Below are positions 37,416-51,589 of a stretch of 64,000 bases of DNA, one piece after another. The notes under the pieces were generated by a model, which worked only from the letters and a program-made list of their open reading frames with translations, was not told where the DNA came from and ran no database searches. The stretch is from Scylla paramamosain. Its lineage: Eukaryota; Arthropoda; Malacostraca; Decapoda; Portunidae. How positions within the stretch are numbered: position 1 is the first letter of the stretch; each line of letters opens with the position of its first letter. The stretch spans positions 6,730,352-6,794,351 of the forward strand of contig NC_087197.1 of assembly GCF_035594125.1 (NCBI RefSeq), given 5' to 3'. The position numbers and the translations under genes were made by a program.

Positions 37416-40400
37416 GAAAGAGTTTGCGACCTCGATGCAGCTAAAATGACATTGTTGCCTAGTTGCATCCACAACGAAGGGGTTGGCTCGATGCAGCCAC
37501 AACGAGAATGTTGCCTCGATGCAGCCACAACGAGCATAATGCTTCGATGCAGCTACAACGAGATTGTTGCCCCGATGCAGCTACAACGAAGGGGTTGGCT
37601 CGATCCAGCCACAACGTGTTTGTAGCTTGGATGCAGCCACAATGAGCTTGCTATTTCGATGCAGCTAAAACGAGATTGTTGCCGTGATGCAGACACAACG
37701 AAGGGGTTGGCTCGATATAGCTACAACGAAGGGGTTGACTTAATGCAGCCACAAAAAGATTGTTGCCTCGAAGAAGCCACAACGAGCCTGATACCTCGAT
37801 GCAGCTTCAACGAGATTGTTTCCTCCATACAGGAACATCGAAGGGATTTGCTTGATGCAGCCACAACGAGATTGTTTCCTCGATGTAGCTACAACGAGAT
37901 TGTTGCCTCGATGCAGCCACAACGAGCATGCTGCCTCGAGGTAGTCACAACGAAATTGTTGCCTCGATGCAGCCACAATGAAGGAATTGGCTCGATGCAG
38001 ACACATATAGATTGGTGCCTCGAGGAAGCAACAATGAGACCTCGATGCTACCTCAATGGAGGTACAACGAGATTGTTGCCTCGATGCAGCCACAACGAAA
38101 GGGTTGGCTCGATGCAACAACAATGGGATTGTTGCCTCAATGCAGCCACGACGAAGGGTTTGGCTCGATGCAACCACAACGAGACAGGTGCCTCGATGCA
38201 GTCAAAAAAGAGCTTGCTACCTCAATGCAGGAACAACGAGATTGTTGCCTCCATGAAGCCACAACGAACATACTGCCTCGATGCAGCCACAACGAACACG
38301 CTGCCTCGATGCTGTCACAACGAAAAGGTTGGGTCGATGCAGCCACAAGGAGATTGTATCCTCGATGCAGCCACAACGAAAGAGTTGGCTAGACGAGAGT
38401 GTTACCTTGATGCAGTATCAATGAGCATGCTGCCTCGATGCAGCTACAACGAGATCATTGCCTGGATCCAACAACAATGAAGGGGTTGGCTCGATGCAGT
38501 CACAACGAGATTGTTGTGTCTATGCAGCCACAACGAGTTTGTTACCTTCATGCAGCTACAACCAGAATGTGGCCTCAATGCAGCCACGATGAATGGGTTG
38601 GCTCGATGCAGCCAAAACGAGATCGGTGCCTCGATGCAACCAGAAAGACTTTGCTACCTCGATGCAGCTAGAATGCTGCCACATCGAAAGTGTGGGATCG
38701 ATGCAGCCACAACGAGATTGTTGCCTCGATGCATCCACAAAGAGCATGCTGCCTCAATGCTGCCACAACGAAAAGGTTGGGTCGATGCAGCCACAAGGAG
38801 ATTGTAGCCTCGATGCAGCCACAACGAAAGGGTTGGCTCGATGCAGCTACAACGAGTGTTACCTCAATGCAGTAACAATGAGCATGCTGCCTCGATGCAG
38901 CTACAACGAGATTATTGCCTTGATCCAACAACAATGAAGGGGTTGGCTCGATGCAGTCACAACGAGATTATAGAGTCGATGCAGCCACAACAAGTTTGCT
39001 ACCTCCATGCAGCTACAACCAGATTCTGGCCTCGAGGCAACCACGGCGAATGGGTTGGCTCGATGCCTCGATGCTGCCACAACGAAAGTGTGGGATCGAT
39101 GCAGCCACAATGAGATTGTTGCCTCGATGCAGCCACAAAGAGCATGCTGCCTCGATGCAGCTACAACGAGATTGTTTCCTCGATGCAGCCACAACGGGTT
39201 GGATCGATGCAGCCACAACGTGATTGTACCCTTGATGCAGTCAGAACGAGCTTGCTACCTAAATGCAGCTACAACGCGATTGTTGCTTCGATGCAGCCAC
39301 AGCGAACGGGTTGGCTCGATGGAACCACAAAGAGATTGTTGCCTCGATGAAGCCAAAACGACCTTGCTGCATCGATGCAGATACAATGAGATTCTTGCCT
39401 TTGTGCATCCACAACGAAGGGGTTGGCTGGATGCAGCTAAAACAAGATTGTTGCCTCGATTCAGCTATGACGAACGGGTTATCTCAATGCAGCTACAACG
39501 AGATTGATGCCTCGATGCAGCCATAAAGAACTTGCTACCTCGATGCAGCTAGAACGAGATTGTTACTCAATGCAGCCACAACGAAGGGTTTGGCTCAATG
39601 CAGCAATAACAAGATAGTTGTATAGATGAGGTCACAAGGAGCTTGTTTCCTCGATGCAACTAAAACGATATTGTTTCCTCGATGCAGCCACAAAAAAGAA
39701 GTTGGCTCTATGCAGCTACAACGAGATTGTTGCTTCGATATAGCCTCAACGAGCATGATGCCTCGATGCAGCTACAACAAGATTGATGCCTAAATGCAGC
39801 CACAACAAAGGGGTTGGCTCGATGCAGCCACAACGAATTTCTAGCCTCGATGAAGCCACAATGAGCTTGCTACCTCGATGCAGGTACAACAAGATTATTG
39901 ACTCGAAGCAGCCACAACGAAGAGGTTGGCTCAATGCAACCACGAGATTGTTGATTCGATGAAGTCATAACGAGATTGTTGTCTCGATGCAGGTACAACG
40001 AGATTGTTGCCTCGATGCAGTCAAAACGAAGGGATTGGCTCATTGCAGCTACAAAGAATTTGTTGCTTCGATGCAGCAACGACGAAGAGGTTGCCTCGAT
40101 GCAGCCAAAACGAGATTGGTGATTCGATGCAGTTACAAAGAGCTTGCTACCTCGATGAAGCTAGAACGAGATTGTTGCCTCGATGTAGCCACAACAAACT
40201 TGTTCCCTTGATACAGCAACATTGAGATTGATGCCTCGATGCAGCCACAACAAAGGGATTGGCTCGATGCAGCTGCAATGAGTATTTTGACTTGATGCAG
40301 CCACAACGAGCATGCTGACTCAATGCAGCTATAAAGAGATTATTGCCTCGATCCAGACACAATGAAAGGATTTTCTCGATGCAGCTACAACGATTGTAGC

Positions 40401-41020
40401 TTCGATGCAGCCACAACGAGTTTGCTACCTCGATGCAACTACAACGAGTATATTGCCTCGATGTAGCCACAACGAAGTGGTTGGCTCGATGCAGCTACAA
40501 AGAGATTGTTGCCTCGATGCATCCACAACGAAGGGTTAGCTCGATGCAGCCACAACGAGATTTTTGCCTCGATCCAGCCAGATTGTTACCTCGATGCAGC
40601 TAGAATGAGATTGTTGCCTCGCTGCAGCCACGACGAAGGGATTGGCTCGATGCAGCCAGAACGAGAGTGCTGCTTCAATGTAGCCACAACGAGCATGCTG
40701 CCTCGATGCAGCTATAACGATATTGTTGCCTCAATGCAGCCACAAAGAAGGGGCTGGCTCGATTCAGCCAGAACGTCATTGTAGCCCCGATGCAACTACA
40801 ACGAGCTTGCTACATCAATGCAGCTACGAGATTATTGCATCGATGCAGCCACAACGAATGGGTGGTTGGCTCGATGAAGCCACAACGAATTTTTATAGTC
40901 TCGATGCAGCCACAACGAGCTTGCTACCCCGATGCAATAACAACGAGATTGTTTACTCGATGCACACACAACGAAGGGATTAGTCTGATGCAGCCATAAT
41001 GAGATTGTTGCCTCGATGCT
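37416..41020. repeat. 28-bp minisatellite, right block
   Basis: The same monomers and head classes as the left block continue after the retro-fragment, giving about 11 kb and roughly 395 monomers in total. A larger duplication is visible: about 38265-38715 and 38715-39175 repeat each other with an offset of 448-457 bases (16 monomers plus a small indel). An example is CGAAAAGGTTGGGTCGATGC at 38321 and 38769. Confidence 0.95.
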
Positions 41021-41023
41021 CTG

Positions 41024-41400
41024 CCTCCGCTCGTGCCTCCGGTGTTTCACCGCTCTGCTCGGCTCGCTCCCTTAGCTCGTGTGGAAGGGTCTCCTGCTGG
41101 GAAAGGCGCGCCGGCCTTGTGGTGTGATTAGATTAACACGCCGTGAGGTCCCGTGGCATTCCCCCGCTCGTGCGGCACGCTTCCCTTCCGGCTGGGTCCT
41201 CACGCCCTTGATGTGCGGTGAATACCGCCCCTACGTCCCGCTAAATCTCCTTGCACGAGTGCAAGCATCTTCCGCCGGGAAAGGCTAGCTGCCCTTGTGG
41301 TGTGGTTAGATTATCACGCCGTAGCGTCCCGCGCCCTTCCCCCGGTCGTAAGACACGATTCCCCGCCGGCCGGGACGCGGAATTTTTTTTTTCTCAAACG
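41024..41400. repeat. GC-rich diverged tandem duplication, 178-bp period
   Basis: Two copies share GGGAAAGGC (41099 and 41277), then CCTTGTGGTGTG, TTAGATTA, CACGCCGT and a run of CCCGC/CCCGG text. The segment is much richer in G+C than either neighbour and carries no recognised RNA gene or ORF. Confidence 0.7.
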
Positions 41401-41490
41401 ATTTGGAGTGTGGGGGCGGGGCTTAAGTGATGCGTGTGTAGAGAAAACGAATTTCATGGTTAACTTAAAGATAATATTTTATTAACAATC

Positions 41491-41495
41491 ACACA

Positions 41496-41577
<82 letters not shown>
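41491..41577. repeat. (TC)n microsatellite
   Basis: CT array of about 87 bases. Confidence 0.96.
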
Positions 41578-41580
<3 letters not shown>

Positions 41581-42345
41581 CACACACACCTCTCTCTCTC
41601 TTGATTATGGAATGTATATCTATAACTAAATGAAGGGTTCTCAACTTTGGGTAGACGTATCTCCTGTGGTAGACTACTGGAGAGGAATTCTGTGGATACG
41701 TGACAGGTAATACAATAGTCACTCTTGCTAGTTTTCTATAGATCGCGTCGTTTCTCACGCGTACGAAACAGGCAGAGCTGCCAGATACAGGGAAATTTCC
41801 CTGTTTTAGGGAAATTTAGGTCTCAACAGGGAAACAGGGAAGAAAATTCAAAATGTTCCAAAATCTAGGGAAATTTTGACCAACGGACTCACACCCTTCA
41901 TCCGCAGTCCCCACCCTTGTCCTCCTCCCATCCTCTTCACTCGTCATACGTACAATAATTATTTGTATTAATTTTTATCAATTATTTATTGTTTCCTTTC
42001 CCTCTCAATTGAATTTCAATCCACTTCTGAGGTCTCTCTCGATCACTATATCCTTCCTCTACCGTTCACTCTTCCTTCCCTCATCCCCAAACAGTGTCAT
42101 GACTTGTACGAGACCCGTAGACCGTCCCTTCCCTTCCCTCCCTCGCCCCTGCTTGATAGCTGAACGTGTATTTCTACGAGACAGAGACGCGTATTCACCC
42201 TGTCCGCTTCCTACGAGCTACCAGTATACGAATCTGCCTCCCTCAGTGGCTCAGACGCTCAGACGCTCAGTCTGTCATACACTGTCGCTCGGCTCAGGTC
42301 TGGAAGTCTCTGAAGGATTCTGTTACTGGAACACGTACAGCAGTC

Positions 42346-44322
42346 ATGTCTACTCCTCCAGCCAAACGCAAACGGCAGCCATATTCGCAGAAATACACAG
42401 AAAAATGGGAAAGTGACCCATTGTTTCAAAGTTGGCTGACAAAAAGTGACAAGGGACCTTCGTATTACCACTGTAAATTGTGTAACTCTGACGGAAAGGC
42501 GGGCAAGTCAGAAATAGAAAAGCATGCTGCTGGAGCAAAGCATATGAAGATAGTTGAAAGTGCAAAGCGCACAGTTAGTGTACTTGATATGCCTAGTGTT
42601 AGTGGAAAAAGGCATGCTGAAAAACAAGTGAAAGAAGCAGAGATACGGTTGGCTGCAGTAGTGAGCGAGCTAAATCTTCCATTCTCATCTGCAGATAAAC
42701 TTGTTCCTGCTATCCAAGCGATATGTCGAGACTCAGATGTCGCAAAAAAAATGAAGTGCGGTAAAACAAAATGTGCAGCCATCGTGAAAAATGTCCTTGG
42801 TCGAAAGGAATGTGACGAGTTATTAGTACATCTTAGAGAAAATTGTTTCTCTCTAATGGTGGATGAGTCAACAGACAGGGGCTGCGTAAAACATCTTGCA
42901 CTTGTTGTACGAGTTGCCACTCAGGAAAGCATTAAGGATTCATTTTTAACATTAGTTCCCTTAGAAAGTGCCAGTGCTGAAAGCCTCTATGAATGTGTCA
43001 AGAGTGTGTTTAATGGTGCAAATATCCCTTACAAACAAAACATTATAGGATTTGCTGCGGATGGGGCCAGTGTGATGATGGGAGCTCGGCATTCACTCTC
43101 AAAATTGCTAAAGGATGATATACCCAATTTATTTATAATGAAATGTGTATGCCACTCCTTTCATTTGTGTGCATCTAAAGCCTGCAACAAGTTGCCAAGA
43201 TGGCTTGAGGATATGATCCGTGATGTCTACAACTACTTCTTGTCACCAAAGCAGACAGCAGCCTTTAAGGATTTCCAAGAATTTGCTAATGTGAAGCCCC
43301 ACAAGCTATTACATCCCTGTCAAACTAGATGGTTATCATTGCATAGTGCTGTAAAGCGGTTACTTGAACAGCTTCCAGCACTTCAGCTATTTTTCACACA
43401 AGCAGCCTTGGAAGATCGGGTCATAGCAGCTGACACCATTCTTCAGAGACTTCATGACCCATTCAGTAAGCTTTACTTAGAATTTCTTGATTTTGTCTTA
43501 CCCTTCTTTAATGACCTAAACAAAGAGATGCAAAGTGAGAATCCAAAGATTTATGCATTGCACACTAGAGTCTCTGCTGTCTTGCATACCATTCTTGAGT
43601 TTTACATGAAGCCAAGTGTCTTAGAATCAACACCATTATCAGCTGTCAGGGTAAAAGACCCAAACAATTTCGTTAAATTGGAAGAGCTATATCTTGGAGG
43701 ACGAGTAACTGCATCCCTTCAGAAATACCAAAACCTTGACAAGCAGCAACTGGACACGTTCAAGTTGAGATGTCTGGACTTTTACATAGAAGGAGCCTCT
43801 CAAATTTTGCAAAGGTTTAATCTCAGTGATTCTGTATTTACAAATCTCAAGGCTCTAGACCCACAAAGTGTACTGATGAAGACCATTCCCTCTGTTGCAC
43901 CCCTAGCTGCTCAGTTTCCTAACTTGGTGTCTGAAAATGACTTAAATGAGATAGACAGTGAATGGCGTTTACTGAAAAACACTGAACTGAATGTAGAACC
44001 TGATATTAATGTATACAAGTTCTGGCAAAAGGTTGGAGACTTGAAAAAAGGTGATGATTCCCCATTATTTCCACTACTAGGAAATTTCATGAAAAAACTA
44101 TTGTGTCTTCCTCACTCTAGTGCAAGTGTTGAAAGAGTGTTTTCTCAAGTGAATTTAATGAAGACCAAAGTTCGTAATTCACTGAACACAGAATCGCTAA
44201 ATGGAATGCTTCATGCAAAGAAAATATTTGAAAATTCATCAGCTCACAGTTTCAAAGTTACACCGGGGCACTTGGAACTTATGACAGCTGACATCTACAA
44301 AACTTCAGATCTACAGGAATAG
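42346..44322 (+). CDS. hAT transposase 2 (intact frame)
   Basis: The open frame extends upstream to 42166, but the ATG at 42346 ([17 protein letters not shown]) starts with a basic, nuclear-signal-like segment directly before the finger, so I prefer it (658 codons). It then has a zinc-finger-like block ([20 protein letters not shown], then HAAGAKH) and [10 protein letters not shown] (first catalytic Asp, about residue 172). Next are [12 protein letters not shown] (second Asp, about 236) and a CVCHSFH motif with [15 protein letters not shown]. The C-terminal dimerisation block [20 protein letters not shown] carries a Glu at about 594. All expected catalytic residues are present. The enzyme would excise and reinsert the element in the nucleus. 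Together with matching ends this is a candidate autonomous element. Confidence 0.94.
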   Translation: MSTPPAKRKRQPYSQKYTEKWESDPLFQSWLTKSDKGPSYYHCKLCNSDGKAGKSEIEKHAAGAKHMKIVESAKRTVSVLDMPSVSGKRHAEKQVKEAEIRLAAVVSELNLPFSSADKLVPAIQAICRDSDVAKKMKCGKTKCAAIVKNVLGRKECDELLVHLRENCFSLMVDESTDRGCVKHLALVVRVATQESIKDSFLTLVPLESASAESLYECVKSVFNGANIPYKQNIIGFAADGASVMMGARHSLSKLLKDDIPNLFIMKCVCHSFHLCASKACNKLPRWLEDMIRDVYNYFLSPKQTAAFKDFQEFANVKPHKLLHPCQTRWLSLHSAVKRLLEQLPALQLFFTQAALEDRVIAADTILQRLHDPFSKLYLEFLDFVLPFFNDLNKEMQSENPKIYALHTRVSAVLHTILEFYMKPSVLESTPLSAVRVKDPNNFVKLEELYLGGRVTASLQKYQNLDKQQLDTFKLRCLDFYIEGASQILQRFNLSDSVFTNLKALDPQSVLMKTIPSVAPLAAQFPNLVSENDLNEIDSEWRLLKNTELNVEPDINVYKFWQKVGDLKKGDDSPLFPLLGNFMKKLLCLPHSSASVERVFSQVNLMKTKVRNSLNTESLNGMLHAKKIFENSSAHSFKVTPGHLELMTADIYKTSDLQE

Positions 44323-44385
44323 CAGTCATTCTAGGTAGGTAACAATGAAGGTTAACTAAGTTTACATTATAGTACTCATTATATA

Positions 44386-44572
<187 letters not shown>

Positions 44573-44698
44573 GAATGTGTGTATGTAAGTATGTAAGAAG
44601 TGAAAAATTACGACAGGGAAATGCTGCGCTAAATAGGGAAATATTTTTAGGCAAAACAGGGAACTTTTGGCAACTCGATCTGGCAGCACTGGAAACAG

Positions 44699-45300
44699 GT
44701 ACCGTCATCACAAGCACGACTGTCAACACGCAGATATCAAAAGATTTCCTTCTCTCGTGTGTCATACTTTGAAGGTATGTTTCACTCTTACTTTATATCT
44801 TATATGTAGCCTACTCATTATGTTCATAATCACAGTATTAAGAGTTCCACTCCACAAGAATTCTCAATGCAACAGCGTTTTGTGTGGGGTTTGGTGGTCA
44901 TGAAAAACACTTAACATTACATGAGCATATCAGCATCACCTCAGTCATTTAGTTTGAATTTTTCTGTGCACAATAATACCTACTTCAGTACCCGAGCTGT
45001 AGCAAACCAATCTGCATTCTTTCTGTCTATATAATATATGTAGCTATACATTCACGTGTAATTTTATTTATCACATTTGTAAGTATGCTAGACTAAAATG
45101 CCTGAAACCAATTTTAGGTTTCGAGCATGGAGAATTGTTAAATCAAGAGCAGGTACCGTCATCACAAATAAGACATCAGGAAATTTCCTTCTCTCGTGTG
45201 CCATGCCTAGAAAGGTACGTTTCAAACAATTTTACCTTATATCTGAAGTGTACTCATTAAGTTTATTAGTCATAGTATAAGAGTTCCACTCCAAGTGGTT
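44699..45300. repeat. Direct duplication with 454-bp offset beside hAT 2
   Basis: GTACCGTCATCACAA occurs at 44699 and 45153. Each copy is followed by TTTCCTTCTCTCGTGTG, then TTATATCT, TACTCATTA and AAGAGTTCCACTCCA. The copies have diverged by substitutions and small indels. The hAT insertion point lies at the left edge of the first copy. Confidence 0.8.
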
Positions 45301-45307
45301 GTTTTCT

Positions 45308-45418
<111 letters not shown>

Positions 45419-45627
45419 CACATTGTATGTATTTGGTTATAAGTAATATACCCAACCAAAACTTATTATCCAAATCATGTAAATCAGACTGATTAAAACA
45501 AGTTATGAAGTGATAGCAGGGGCGAATCTAGTGGGTGGGGGTTCAACCCCTCCCCTCTCAGCAAATCCTTTGATGGAATATTGGGGGTAAAATACCACAT
45601 GATTTTTGGCAAGGGGAAATGTGTTAT

Positions 45628-45630
<3 letters not shown>

Positions 45631-45699
<69 letters not shown>
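45631..45699. repeat. (GA)n microsatellite
   Basis: GA array of about 68 bases. Confidence 0.96.
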
Positions 45700-45702
<3 letters not shown>

Positions 45703-45734
45703 ATAACAGGGTAGGCTTGTAGGTGGTGAAGTAG

Positions 45735-46710
45735 AAGTGGCTGGACACTGGAGTATGGAAGAATCATCTAAAATTTTTAAGGAATGAGAGTCCGAACACC
45801 ACTGAGGAAGCTAAGTACTGTATCAAGTATGGGTATGGGAGCAGGTATAGAAAGTGAGCTTGTGTTCAGAAAGAGATTGAGAGAGCAAAAGTAGAGAAAA
45901 TATCTAGGTTATGATGTAAAACTGTAGGTACTGATGGAACAACTCCAGAAATATTTAAGTACTGTATAGAGGAAACATAGTGGTAGAGTGGATGTTCCTG
46001 AGGTGTAAACTTGGTGGCAGAAAGAAGTTTCATAGGAGTGGAGGAAGGCTGCCTCGACAAAAGTGCAGGTAGTATAAGTAAGTGCAATAGCTTATAATGG
46101 ATTATAATGGAAAAGTTTCTTGGAGAACACAGACTGAAATGGTAGCTATTGGGAATAACACAGGTGAGTAAGGAGGAAGGCGGTTTCAGAAAAAGGAAGG
46201 GTTGCGTGGATGAGATACTTGCAATTAAGATGATCGTGGAGGACTATCTAGGACAGGGTAAGAAATTATAATCAGTCTTCATGGATCTGAAGGAGGCACA
46301 TGATATGTTAGATAGGGAAGCTTTATGGAATAGTCTATCGATTGGGTGTCTACGAGTAAGAAGGAAACTGCGTGAAAAGTAGGCTGATGGTGTTTCAGAG
46401 GAGAGAGATCGAGGTTGTGGAGGTATGAACGCCATACTCTTAGAGCGAATATGTCAGACACAGAGTTGTGAGATATAGTGATGGGTGGAGAGAAAATGGA
46501 AGTTGGTATAACGAGTTCAAGTATCTTGGAACAGCGTTAGGTAAGCATAGAGAGAAGGGTGGTGAAATAAGGACTACTAGGGCTTTCAAATGTAGGAGTG
46601 CTATAGGAGCACTTGGTAGCATTCTGAAAAGTAGGAATGTGACCATGGAGGTGATGAGGGGCTTGAGGAATATGATCCTTTTTGCCACATTGACATGAAT
46701 TTCAGGCGTG
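45735..46710 (+). pseudogene. RTE-like reverse transcriptase remnant
   Basis: Plus-strand fragments in order: a TDGTTPEIFKYC block (RT fingers, about 45930), EEGGFRKRKGCVDEILAIKM and VFMDLKEAHDM (about 46170-46310, where the palm Asp is kept), and [12 protein letters not shown] with [20 protein letters not shown] (46515-46660). These are the order and wording of endonuclease-RT proteins common in decapod genomes. Stops and frame changes are frequent and no YADD block remains. It ends against a TA array. Confidence 0.7.
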
Positions 46711-46749
46711 GGCATTGAATACACCACAGCAGTGGTGTATTCAATGGTG

Positions 46750-48587
<1,838 letters not shown>

Positions 48588-49127
48588 TCTGCCGAGCGCT
48601 GTTTCCAGCAGTTGTGAGGCCTTAAGATTTAGTGGTATACAGTCTGGGGGGGGGGGGCAATCCCCGCATGGTTCACGAGGGTTTTACATGCCTCAGCTAC
48701 ATGATGAATGAACCAGAGCGTCGAAGCTGAGACGTTAAATCAGCCACTACAAGGGTCTTAGCTCTACAGGCCACTCCGTTCGCGGAAGATAGCCAACTGT
48801 CTGGGTGTTGCACGTGGCGTGTGTATTCCCTGAATCCTGTTGGGGGGATCCCCGGCAGGTAGGTTTCCCCATGTCCAGGTGGTTTGCCCCGGCGCTTGCC
48901 TTCACTGGCTGGCATGGGGATTCCCTCGGGTGGCCATGGGCAGCAAGAGGCGGCGGTTGAAGTCTCTGTCCCCTGTAGCCTCCCGCCTTGGCATTGTGCT
49001 GTTGAACAAATGGGGTCACGTCCCAAGGAGGTCACCTCCACGTAGCGTGTGTGGACATATGTAACATGGGCACCCTAGAGTTCTGGACTGAATTGGCGGT
49101 TAGGACGCGTGGGTGTGTGTGATGCTT
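48588..49127. other. GC-rich segment between 28S-like DNA and R2-like element
   Basis: 540 bases not matching rRNA as I know it. It includes a G run (about 48644-48656) and no recognisable protein. It could be the 5' UTR of the R2-like element or the remnant of a second rDNA insertion. Confidence 0.4.
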
Positions 49128-49143
49128 TATGACTCTCTTAAGG
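49128..49143 (+). other. Second copy of the 28S R2 target sequence
   Basis: TATGACTCTCTTAAGG equals the 28S sequence immediately upstream of the R2 integration point. The main 28S-like block ended 540 bases earlier, inside the same phrase (TATGACTCT). A 16-base match is unlikely by chance in a 64-kb window. Confidence 0.75.
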
Positions 49144-51570
49144 CAGTTACTAAGAGTGCAACCCTTGCCCGTGGGCCCGCTTGATGCTAGAGTTAGGGGG
49201 GGTTTCCCGCCGTCCCCCTCGACTATTCCAAAGTCAACTCTGGTAACCAAGATTGCACTCACCCTGCTATTTGCAGGGCCGCAGCACTGCTTGACGTTGC
49301 TTTTTATTCCTTTCATCATAATTCCTGATGGAGGGAGATGCTGCATCCACTGCATCACTTGTGGCCGGTGAACGCTCTCCGACATGTCCTCAATGTGGCG
49401 GATCCTTCAAGAACTACGCTAGGAGGAGGAGCCCCGAGCGATGTAGTCACCCCGAAGAGTACCATTCGGCAGAGGTTCCGCGCCTTGAAGCAGCCCCAAA
49501 GGCCCGTTAGACCCCTGAGGAGGTAGCCTTAATGGATGCTTCCGAGAGGGACCACCACTTGGAGGCTGGCCTGAACAAGGCAATAAGGCATGACGTGCTT
49601 CCCCACAGGACGGTGGAGAGCATGAAGGGTAAAAGGAAACAGGTTGCTTATAAGGCCGCGCTGGAGGAGGCCTACAGCGCAACGGCCCCACGTCCCTCTA
49701 CCCGAAGAACTAGGTCTAGTGGACGACTGGTCCAGAACCCTGCTTGCACTCCTTCTACCTCTATTGACACCATCGACAAGGAGGAAGAGGAACTTCTACT
49801 GGGCATGGTGCCACCTCCGACCCTGGAGGACCCACTAGTCATCCTGGGCAGGACTGTCCGGGATCTATCTGTGTCGCTGGGCGTCAAGGTTCCACAGACC
49901 GCTGACGAGGTCCATACCCAAATTGAGACTTAGTGCTCCTCTGTCCCCCTCCAGACACCGACCAGGGGAGGCCGGTATCCTGCAGGTCCTGGGAGTTCGC
50001 CCTCTTCCAGGAGGCGTGGAAGAGGTACCCAGGCCAGACGGCAAAGAGGGTGGCCGCCAACCTGGATCCACTGAAGGTCGCTTTTCCAAAGGCGAAGCCC
50101 GGAATGGCCTAGCCTGTCCTCTTCAGTTGTCCATCCGGTGCTCAGTCCCAAGCTACTGGCCCCCATCAGAGGAGGACATCGAGGCAGCACTGAGGTCTAC
50201 AAATGCTGGTATGGCTCCGGGGCCTGACGGACACAAGAAGGCGGACTTCGTGGCTTTAGGGTCTGAATGCTTATGGTGGGCATTCAACCCCTGCCTTTGG
50301 GAGGGAGACCTGCCGCGCTCTTGAATGAAGGGCCGGACGGTACAATTGCCGAAGGTAGACGTACCCGAGACCCCATCAGAATTTAGACCATTGACCATCA
50401 CCCACCCCCATCATGATGAGGACCCTCCATAGGGTGACTAGCAACAGAGCTGAGCAGAGAGGCTTCAAAAAAGGAGGGTTGAGCAGCCAACCTGATACTG
50501 TTGGCGCACGCAGTTCACCAGGCAAAGATCGGCCCTAGCAGGCTCTACATGGCCTTCTTGGACTTCAGGAAGGCCTTTGACCCAGTGGATCACCCTGCTA
50601 TTGAGGCGGCATGCCAACGGTAGGGGACCGGGGACCACTTTGCCTCCTATGTCCATAGACACTTTGCCTCCAATACCTATAGACATGCCTGCACTGAAAT
50701 TGACAGCACCCCTGTTGGCTTGAGCAGGGGTATCATGCAAGGGGACCCTGTATCTCCTGCACTATTTAACTTGACGCTCGACAGGGCCCTTGCCGCCCTG
50801 CCCAAGAAAGTCGGAGTGGGGCTGAGGGGTGTGAAGCACCAGTACCTTGCCTTCGCTGATGACGTGGTGCTGCTGGCTGCCACACCAATGGGACTCAAGA
50901 AGGCAGTCGAAAACCTGGTAGCTGCCGCTGCAGGACTGGGCTTAGAGGTAGGGATGGTTAAATGCGCCACGCTTAGAATCAGGGCAGATGGCAAAAAGAG
51001 GACACGGGTCCAGGAGAAAGTCGACGTCAGAGCGGATGGCCACTCCATATGCACACTCGGCCACGGGCAGTTCTACTGCTACCTGGGGGTGAGAGTTGGG
51101 ACTCCATGGGCAGGTGTGTCCATCCCAACTGCTTGCGCAACTCAACACCAGACTGAGCCGGCTGCAGAGGAGCCCCATGAAGCCGCAGCAGAAGGTCTGG
51201 AAGTTGAATAATGTGATCGTTCCGCAGTTCCTGTATCCCCTGCTTTACTCCAAAGCTAAATTGGGCACCCTTAAGCGAGTGGACAGGGATACTAGGAGGT
51301 TCGCTAGGAGCGCCCTCCATTTACCTTATGACACCCCTGTTGGGGTGTTTCATGCTGCCGTGGTGGACAGCGGTCTAGGTATCCCTCCATGCTAACCCAC
51401 CACAGACGACGGTCTAGGTATCCCTCCATGCTAACCCACATTACTTGAGGGCGGATGTGATGGAGCGCCTCTCGCTCTCTTCTGACCCTGCGGTCAGGTA
51501 GGTTGCAGGGGCTTCAGCAGCTGCTCCATCCCCTGGCGACAACTCCTCACGGCGGAAGCAGGAACGAGAA
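49144..51570 (+). mobile_element. R2-like (28S-type) non-LTR retroelement, 3'-truncated and decayed
   Basis: The element starts directly after the 28S target phrase and lies in the same orientation as the 28S sequence, as genuine R2 insertions do. It encodes an N-terminal C2H2-type finger, a Myb-like helix region and an RT. The RT motifs are of the R2 kind: RKAFDPVDHPAIEAA, a RGIMQGDPVSPALFNLTLD box and AFADDVVLL. Coding homology ends near 51450; the C-terminal restriction-like endonuclease that R2 needs is not found. No 28S sequence follows, so the 3' junction is lost. A short duplication (GGTCTAGGTATCCCTCCATG at 51372 and 51412) sits near the end. Confidence 0.82.
49328..51450 (+). pseudogene. 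R2-like protein: zinc finger, Myb-like region, reverse transcriptase
   Basis: From 49328, after TSPTCPQCGGSF-like text, the finger reads CPQCGGSFKNYARR with His residues in SHPEEYH. The frame stops at TAG (49508-49510) and resumes in the same frame at 49511 with TPEEVALMDASERDHHLEAG (Myb-like), to 49933. RT fingers follow in another frame (YWPPSEEDIEAALRSTNAG, MAPGPDGHKKADFVA; 49923-50324). Then come LYMAFLDFRKAFDPVDH (about 50560), GIMQGDPVSPALFN and FADD (50720-51211), and a thumb-like block with WKLNNVIVPQFLYPLLYSKA (51190-51395). At least four frame changes and the missing endonuclease mean it is dead. Confidence 0.82.
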
Positions 51571-51589
51571 CATTGGAGCAACACCCTCT

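Noticed and set aside
29440..41020. Possible CRISPR array or protein-coding repeat gene
   Set aside because: Monomers are continuous without unique spacers, the host is a eukaryote, and long frames exist on both strands as expected from a stop-poor repeat. A minisatellite explains everything.
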